Of a DNA stretch of 64,000 bases, positions 12,401 to 21,400 are shown piece by piece. The stretch is from Branchipolynoe longqiensis (Eukaryota; Annelida; Polychaeta; Phyllodocida; Polynoidae): assembly GCA_030323885.1 (NCBI GenBank), contig CM059192.1, positions 565,001 through 629,000 of the forward strand, given 5' to 3'. How positions within the stretch are numbered: position 1 is the stretch's first letter; each line of letters starts with the position of its first letter. The notes beneath the pieces are model-generated. The model did no database searches. It saw only the letters and a list, made by a program, of their open reading frames with translations, and was not told the origin of the DNA. A program made the position numbers and the translations under genes.

Positions 12401-15400
12401 CAGTGCATTGTCAATGGCCGTGAGCAATCTTCATACAGAAGAAGTCAAATATCTCTAAAACCACAAGACCTAGAGACAAACCGCTTGGTATACATATAGA
12501 AAAAATACAACGAATAGACTATATTAAATTTGTACGGTTAGGGTTCTGTATTTCTATTAATTTTGAATAAAATATACGTATTGCACTGCGCGTACCGGCA
12601 AACTCAAAGCATTGTCAATGACCGTGTAGGCCCACTACTACAGATGCGCCACCAAGTGTCGGAAAATGAACTACGCCACATGTCCCCCATTGGTTGGTTG
12701 TCCTGGCAACATCTACGGTCATATCAGGACGGGTACCGACTTATGACAGAGCGCACTCGTGGTGACTTTATATCCCCTGGGAGCCAGGCTGCCAGCACCA
12801 TGAACTGATATCCCACTCAGTCACATTATCCTGACACTGAGCCAACCAGTTCTTGCCTTATCCTAAGAATGCCGAGCGCCAGGCGAGGAATCGACAAGTA
12901 TCAATTTTATAAGTCACCGGTTTGACTCGACCGGGAGTCGAACTCCCGATCTCCCGAGACCCGCGCTCTACCGATTCAGACACGGCGTCCGGTAGATTCA
13001 CTAGTGCATTTAGGTGGTTTTAAAAATAATCTATTATTGACAACTCAATAATAGCCAAATGCAGCTTGCAAACGTCACAAGAAGTAGAATAAATGCCCAT
13101 GCGCATGCAATTATTCTTTTCTTAATATACTCCTAAATACACCATATTCTCAATGACTTAGAACTCGGGTCAAATGAAGGTCAACCCACATACTTGATGC
13201 AGTGGAAAACAGCTGAGTCTCAGTGAGGCCTCAAGCTCATCACAATGTACATAATAGGCTCGGAAACAAATACAAATGTCCGGGGAAAATATGTAAAATT
13301 AAACCCACGACTCAATTTTCTACAAGAGACTGGTTGATAAGTCAGCGAGCGACACTCCGGTAGTTTTCCACTCAGAGCCCATATTCTGTTCTATTACGGC
13401 ATATATAATACAACGCATACAGGGGCCTAGCTTCCATATATGCGGGAATGTAGCTGCGTACCACCTGAGATTACAATTCTTTTTTATTATTAAAATATAT
13501 GTTTTATAGTGTTTTATTCAAACAGCGTTTTATTCCATCTGTATAATAATATAACCACCTTGATTCCAAACTAGGTCACATGAGAAAATCTTACATTGGT
13601 CATGACAAAAAAAAAAACCTTTCTACGTTGAATTGTAATTGGGATATACCCATCTTAAGTTCCCAGCAGCCATCTTGGACATCATCTAGAAAATGACCCC
13701 TTTCCGGAAGTCACTGTACTAGATTTTCAATACGTTATTAACATGCCCAGTGGTACCAGAATGCACTGAAAAACCTTTTGTATCAATTTTGTTGGGGGGT
13801 TTCCACACATATATTGACCCCTCTAAAACGAAGCATCAGAGCGAACTTGCAAAGACGTGCTTTTAGACATACCTCTATGTTGAAGAAATAGGACAGGAAA
13901 AGGAAGATGGCGGAGATCAGCGGAATCCAGCGTAAACGGCGCATGAGCGGATTGCGGAAGTCGACAGCACTTCCGGTTGTTTGGTGGATCATGTCGTGGT
14001 ACGTCCGGTACTTGTAGTAAGGGCCTGCAACAACAGGAGGCGCCACCTACAGAAACCAGTGAGGTAGGACTCGAACCTGGGTGCTCCTCAAATGCAGCAC
14101 CAACTTAGTACAGGTGTCGCATTCTTCTAAGGGCCTGTGTTTTCGTTGGTGTTTGAGTTAGTTTTTTTAATCCGTGCTTATTCTAGAGGCATACATGGAA
14201 AATGAACCAGGTTATTCCGCTCCCACCCCCAGCCCTCTTTCTGTGTTTTTGTGTGCAGCCAGTCTGTTGAATCTATGCTCACACGAGTTGGAAATAGAAG
14301 ACAGACAAGAAGTAATATGGAAATGGAATACTATATAATGAAATTAACGTCGACATTATATGGTATGTAAATACACATTTATATGAATATTATTTAAAGT
14401 AGGGCACAGGGAGCACCAAAGTTGTAGGTGCTTTCATCGCCTTACTTGAATTTACAACCAGAAAAAAAACTACATCCCGTACTGAGGACTCCCCATGTTC
14501 TAAGACTATCTGTGATGGATTGCATGTTATAAGACTGCACCGGAGACAGGTCCCATGTTAAAAGGCCATACCTGTGATGGGTCCCATGTTATAAGACTGC
14601 ACATGTGACAGGTCCCATGTTAGAAGGCTGCACTCGAGATGGGTCCCATGTTAAAAGGATGTACCTATGACGGGTCCCATTACATGTTAGAAGGCTGCAC
14701 TTGAGATGAGCCCCATGTTAAAAGGATGTACCTATGATGGGTCCTATGTTAGAAGGCTGCACTTGAGATGGGTCCCATGTTAAAAGGATGTACCTATGAT
14801 GGGTCCCATGTTATAAGGCTGCACCTGTGATGGGTCCCATGTTAAAAGGATGTACCTATAATGGGTCCCATGTTAGAAGGCTGCACCTGTGATGGGTCCC
14901 ATGTTAAAAGGATGTACCTATAATGGGTCCCATGTTAGAAGGATGTACATATGATGGGTCCCATGTTATAATGCTGCACCTGTGATGTGTCCCATGTTAA
15001 AAGGATGTACCTATGATGGGTCCCATGTTATAAGGCTGCACCTGTGATGGGTCCCATGTTAAAAGTCTACCTATGATGGGTCCCATGTTATAAGGCTGCA
15101 CCTGTGATGGGTCCCATGTTAAAAGGCTGTACCTGTGATGGCTCCCATGTTATAAGTCTCTACCTGTGAGAAAGTATCATATTATAAGACAACCTGTGAA
15201 TGTGATGACTCCCATGTTAGAAAACTACTTGTAAGCAATCCCATGCTGTAAGGTTCTACCCGTGAGGAGTCCCATGTTATACGACTACCTGTGAGGAGTC
15301 CCACGTAGCAGTAGCCGTACAGCAACATGTCCATAAAGCCGGGGTTCACATTCTGGTAGTTGCAGCGCAGGCGCGCCTTCGCCACTTCGTTCACACTACC

Positions 15401-18400
15401 CGCCTCGCCTTCGACAACCATGTCATCGTTCGCAGTCTGCTCAGCTGCCTTCTTGTTCTTGTAGGAGTCGTGGACCTCGAACGCTAGTCCCACCAGCTAC
15501 AAGTACAACCAGACATGATGGCTATTGCATACCAAGGGATCAGTCGACTTGTGTTCAGTGAGACTATTATAGCAAAATAGAGATGGGGGGGGGGGGGGTG
15601 TTTCACTGCAATCACCGTCAACTTGTTAATAAAGAACCAGCTTCTCCGACATGACCGACTACCGGGCGTGATGGCCGAATCGGTAGAGTGCGGGCCTCGC
15701 TTGCGGTAAATCGAGAGTTCGGTTCACAGTCGAGTCAAACCAATGACTTATAAAATAGACAAAAATAGATACTTGTCGCTTCCTGGCCTAGTGATCGGCA
15801 TTAATAGGATAGGGCAAGAACTGGTTAGCTCAGTGTCAGGATAATGTGACTGAGTGGGATATCGGGTCATGGTGCCGGCAGCCTGATTTCCCAGTGGGAC
15901 AGCACTATGAAGTTGCCATGAGTACACACAGTCACCAGTCGGTACCCATCCTGATATGACCATAGATGTTGCCAGGACATAAAACTCCAACAACCAACCG
16001 ACATATGACTAATCTAGCTTCATGTGTGGCGATCATAATATGCAATAAGCAAACGCCTAAGTTAATGCTATATAATGTTAGTCACTTTAACTGCAATAGA
16101 AGAACTATGCTGGGGAAGTACTTGCAAACAACCCTAGAGTTAGTTACCACAACCACTGCTATCCTGCACCTTCTGAATTCATATATTACTAACAACGGTC
16201 TTTAAATATGGGGCGAATGGAGAAGAAAGGACACTCTGTGAGGAGGGTTGTGGGTGTGGTGGCACTTCTTAATGCCAAAGTATTATATACCAACTGAATA
16301 CAGAAGATAACTTCTGCTTACATTCTAAATACTATGTAAATACTCACATTGATCTGACTAATATTGATCCTGGATTATATGTACCACTACTGCTACCATA
16401 TTAGTTCATGGAACTATATGGGTTTACAAATATCATTGTGTTGCAACATGGGCTAGCAAACATAGAGTACACTGCAACAGGGCATGTATTGTATGCCAAC
16501 TGTGACTCATAGGTAAGTAACATGCAGTGTAGCCAGATACACACCTCACAGCTTGTACAAGCCATAGGTCTGGATAGACCAGTGCTAGTCATGCAGCTAG
16601 ACAAAAGACTTACTATCAGCGAATGAACATATTTACCAAAACTAACAGGTCAACGAAAAAATACAGTGCCTAAATCAACCCACATCCGCATTGGGCAGGT
16701 GCGAACATTCTACACCATCGGCAAGGTATCATCTACATACTCTACAGCCTTACCATCAGATTACTTTCTATTGGAGTGGTTACCTACTTCCACCACAGCG
16801 CTGCCTGAATCTAACTTACTATACTGTTTACCCTTCTTTAGTGGAAATTCACTAGAATCATATTATATAATCAAAATTATGATCACAGGAGCGGCCTGTG
16901 CGCATGCGCGGGGCTCACCTTGAGGGTGAGCAGGAGTTGGACGGCGTTGGCGTGGGCGGGGACGCGGGGCAGCCCCAGGTAGTGGGTGGTCCGGAAGAAC
17001 ACGATGTAGCTGAAGCACCAGACGAAGCTCCAAGTGTGGCATTTCCTGTACCATAGAACTGGAGGAATGAGTCGGGGAAAGAGCCGGCTGGAAAGAGTCA
17101 AATGCCCGCCATATCAAGTTCCCCCGCGACACCAAACACGGCGTGAATTCCTCACCAGGGGACATTTGAAACGTTTCTCACAATCCACTACCGGCTCGTT
17201 TTAACTCCACCCCCCCACATTTGGGAATTATCCTTATTACACAGTACTATTTGTTATGTTCATGACAATATTATAATATACGAGAATAGCATAATGGAAA
17301 TAAGTACTAGAACAATAATAACAATACCACAAATGCACAAAAATCCAAAATGTTAAAAAAAAATATCATAGGCTACTGAAATACACAACTATTATCTACA
17401 GTTCTGTTTAAACAATCTTAAATTACCGAGGCTGGGAATTGAAAATAAGGGGAGCATCTGACAAACTGTTTTAAGTACCCCCCCCGCCCAGGAATCATGA
17501 AAACGTTATTAATTTCCCCAGAGGGAAGTTAAAAACGTTTTCAGATTCCCGAGGGGGAACTTGGGAAGGGGGGAAGTTGAAATCATTACACCGGCCTGGA
17601 ACTCACCAAACATGGCAGTGGTTCTCACCAAACATTGCAGTGTTTCTCACCAAACAAGACAGTTGTTCTCACCAAACATGGTAGTGTTTCTCACTAACCA
17701 CAGCTATGGTTCTCACCAAACATGGCAGTGGTTCTCATCAAACATTGCAGTGGTTCTCACCAAACATTGCAGTGGTTCTCACTAACCACAGCTATGGTTC
17801 TCACCAAACAAGGCAGTGTTTCTCATCAAACATGGCAGTGGTTCTCACTAACCACAGCTATGGTTCTCACCAAACATGGCAGTGGTTCTCACCAAACATT
17901 GCAGTGTTTCTCACTAACCACAGCCATGGTTCTCACCAAACATGGCAGTAGTTCTCCCCAAACATTGCAGTGTTTCTCACCAAACACAGCAGTGGTTCTC
18001 ACTAACCACAGCTATGGTTCTCACCAAACATGGCAGTGGTTCTCACCAAACATTGCAGTGTTTCTCACTAACCACAGCTATGGTTCTCACCAAACATGGC
18101 AGTAGTTCTCCCCAAACATTGCAGTGTTTCTCACCAAACACAGCAGTGGTTCTCACTAACCACAGCTATGGTTCTCACCAAACATGGCAGTGTTTCTCAC
18201 TAACCACAGCTATGGTTCTCACCAAACACAGCAGTGGTTCTCACTAACCACAGCTATGGTTCTCAACAAACATGGCAGTGGTTCTCACTAACCACAGCTA
18301 TGGTTCTCACCAAACATGGCAGAGTTTCTCATCAAACATTGCAGTGTTTCTCACTAACCACAGCTATGGTTCTCACCAAACATGGCAGTGGTTCTCACTA

Positions 18401-21400
18401 CACTACGACAGCTATGGTATCTCAATAGGACATGGCAGTAGTTCTCACCAAACATGGCAGTGGTTCTCACTAACCACAGCTATGGTCTCAACAAACATGA
18501 CAGTGGTTCTCACTAACCACAGCCATGGTTCTCACCAAACATGGCAGAGTTTCTCACCAAACATTGCAGTGTTTGGTCATTAACACACAGAACAACTGGC
18601 CAGCATTGCAAAACAAGCCAGTGGTACCCCCAAACATGGCAGTGGTTCACCTCACTAACCACAGCTATGGTTCTCACCAAACACGGCAGTGGTTCTCCCC
18701 AAACATGGCAGTGGTTCTCACTAACCACAGCTATGGTTCTCACCAAACACGGCAGTAGTTCTCCCCAAACATGGCAGTGGTTCTCACTAACCACAGCTAT
18801 GGTTCTCACCAAACATGGCAGTGGTTCTCACTAACCACAGCTATGGTTCTCACCAAACATGGCAGTGGTTCTCACTAACCACAGCTATAGTTCTCACCAA
18901 ACACGGCAGTGGTTCTCCCCAAACATGGCAGTGGTTCTCACTAACCACAGCTATGGTTCTCACCAAACATGGCAGTGGTTCTCACCAAACATGGCAGTGG
19001 TTCTCACCAAACATGGCAGTGGTTCTCACTAACCACAGCTATGGTTCTCACCAAACAAGGCAGTTGTTCTCACCAAACACGGCAGTGGTTCTCACCAAAC
19101 ATGGCAGTGTTTCTCACCAAACATGGCAGTGTTTCTCACCAAACATGGCAATGTTTCGAATCAAAGATGGCAGTGGTTCTCACCAAACACAGCAGTGTCT
19201 TCTAATCAAATATGGTAGTTTCTCACCAAACATGGCATCGTTTCTCACCAAATACCAATTTATAGTTTATTTTATTTCTGTTTAATAATAGTGTTCATAC
19301 CAGTTATCATAGCGTAGGTTTATGGTGATTTTTCTTCATAAAAATGTATTAATGGAACCATAAGTATTTCCCTCTGTGCCAAACTTTTTTTTGCACTTTA
19401 CCTAAAACATAGCAGAGTACTGATACATCGGCCATGTGTATCGGCAGTGTGTGTAGTGCCCGGCGGCGTGTGTCTGCGGAGTGCAAGTTGGCCATGTGAT
19501 GAGTAGTAGTATAGGTCAGTCCTGTGTGTAGTACAAGAGGGCCCTGTGTGAGTAGTGTGTGTAGTACAAGTCTGCCCTGTGTGTGAGTAGTGTGTGTAGC
19601 ACAAGTGTGCCATGTGTGAGTAGTGTGTGTAGTACAAGTATGCCCTGTGTGTGAGTAGTGTGTGTAGTACAAGCCAGCCATGTGTGTGAGTAGTGTGTGT
19701 AGTACAAGGCCGCCCTGTGTGTGAGTAGTGTGTGTAGTACAAGTCTGCCATGTGTGTGAGTAGTGTGTGTAGTACAAGTCTGCCCTGTGTGTGAGTAGTG
19801 TGTGTAGTACAAGTCTGCCCTGTGTGTGAGCAGTGTGTGTAGTACAAGTCAGCCCTGTGTGTGAGTAGTGTGTGTAGTACAAGTCTGCCCTATGTGTGAG
19901 TAGTGTGTGTAGTACAAGTCTGCCATGTGTGTGAGTAGTGTGTCTAGTACAAGTCTGCCCTATGTGAGTAGTGTGTGTAGTACAAGTCTGCCCTGTGTGT
20001 GAGTAGTGTGTGTAGTACAAGTCTGCCCTGTGTGTGAGTAGTGTGTGTAGTACAAGTCTGCCCTGTGTGTGAGCAGTGTGTGTAGTACAAGTCTGCCCTA
20101 TGTGAGTAGTGTGTGTAGTACAAGTCTGCCCTATGTGAGTAGTGTGTGTAGTACAAGTCTGCCCTGTGTGTGAGTAGTGTGTGTAGTACAAGTCTGCCCT
20201 GTGTGTGAGTAGTGTGTGTAGTACAAGTCTGCCCTGTGTGTGAGTAGTGTGTGTAGTACAAGTCTGCCCTGTGTGTGAGTAGTGTGTGTAGTACAAGTCT
20301 GCCCTGTGTGAGTAGTGTGTGTAGTACAAGTTTGCCCTGTGTGTGAGTAGTGTGTGTAGTACAAACTTGCTATGTGTGTGAGCAGTGTGTGTAGTACAGT
20401 TTTGCCATGTGTGTGAGCAGTGTGTAGTACAAGTCTGCCCTATGTGAGTAGTGTGTGTAGTACAAGTCTGCCCTGTGTGAGTAGTGTGTGTAGTACAAGT
20501 CTGCCATGTGTGTGAGTAGTGTGTGTAGTACAAGTCTGCCCTGTGTGTGAGTAGTGTGTGTAGTACAAGTCTGCCCTGTGTGTGAGTAGTGTGTGTAGTA
20601 CAAGTCTGCCCTGTGTGTGAGTAGTGTGTGTAGTACAAGCTTGCTATGTGTGTGAGCTGTGTGTGTAGTACAGGTTTGCCATGTGTGTGAGCAGTGTGTA
20701 GTACAAGTCTGCCCTGTGTGTGAGTAGTGGGTGTAGTACAAGTCTGCCCTGTGTGAGTAGTGTGTGTAGTACAAGTCTGCCCTGTGTGTGAGTAGTGTGT
20801 GTAGTACAAGTCTGCCATGTGTGTGAGTAGTGTGTGTAGTACAAGTCTGCCCTCTGTGTGAGCAGTGTGTATAGTACAAGTCTGCCTTGTGTGTGAGTAG
20901 TGTGTATAGTACAAGTCTGCCCTGTGTGTGAGTAGTGTGTGTAGTACAAGTCTGCCCTGTGTGGGAGTAGTGTGTGTAGTACAAGTCTGCCCTGTGTGTG
21001 AGTAGTGTGTGTAGTACAACTCTGCCCCATGTGAGTAGTGTGTGTAGTACAAGTTTGCCCTGTGTGTGAGTAGTGTGTGTAGTACAAGTCTGCCCTGTGT
21101 GTGAGTAGTGTATGTAGTACAAGTCTGCCCTGTGTGTGAGTAGTGTGTGTAGTACAAGTCTGCCCCATGTGAGTAGTGTGTGTAGTACAAGTCTGCCCTG
21201 TGTGTGAGTAGTGTGTGTAGTACAAGTCTGCCCTGTGTGTGAGTAGTGTGTGTAGTACAAGTCTGCCCTGTGTGTGAGTAGTGTGTGTAGTACAAGTCTG
21301 CCCTGTGTGTGAGCAGTGTGTGTAGTACAAGTCTGCCCCATGTGAGCAGTGTGTGTAGTACAAGTCTGCCCTGTGTGTGAGTAGTGTGTGTAGTACAAGT

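Noticed and set aside
15182..15288. Extension of MBOAT7 exon 3 reading frame (..VGLLTGSRITWDSS..MGLLTS)
   Set aside because: The frame runs past the GT donor into boundary-derived repeat units; the join to exon 4 at GPYYKYRTY matches the family only if the exon ends at 15289.
17590..19255. CRISPR-like alternating repeat
   Set aside because: The units are contiguous with no unique spacers, and this is a eukaryotic intron; it is a two-type minisatellite.
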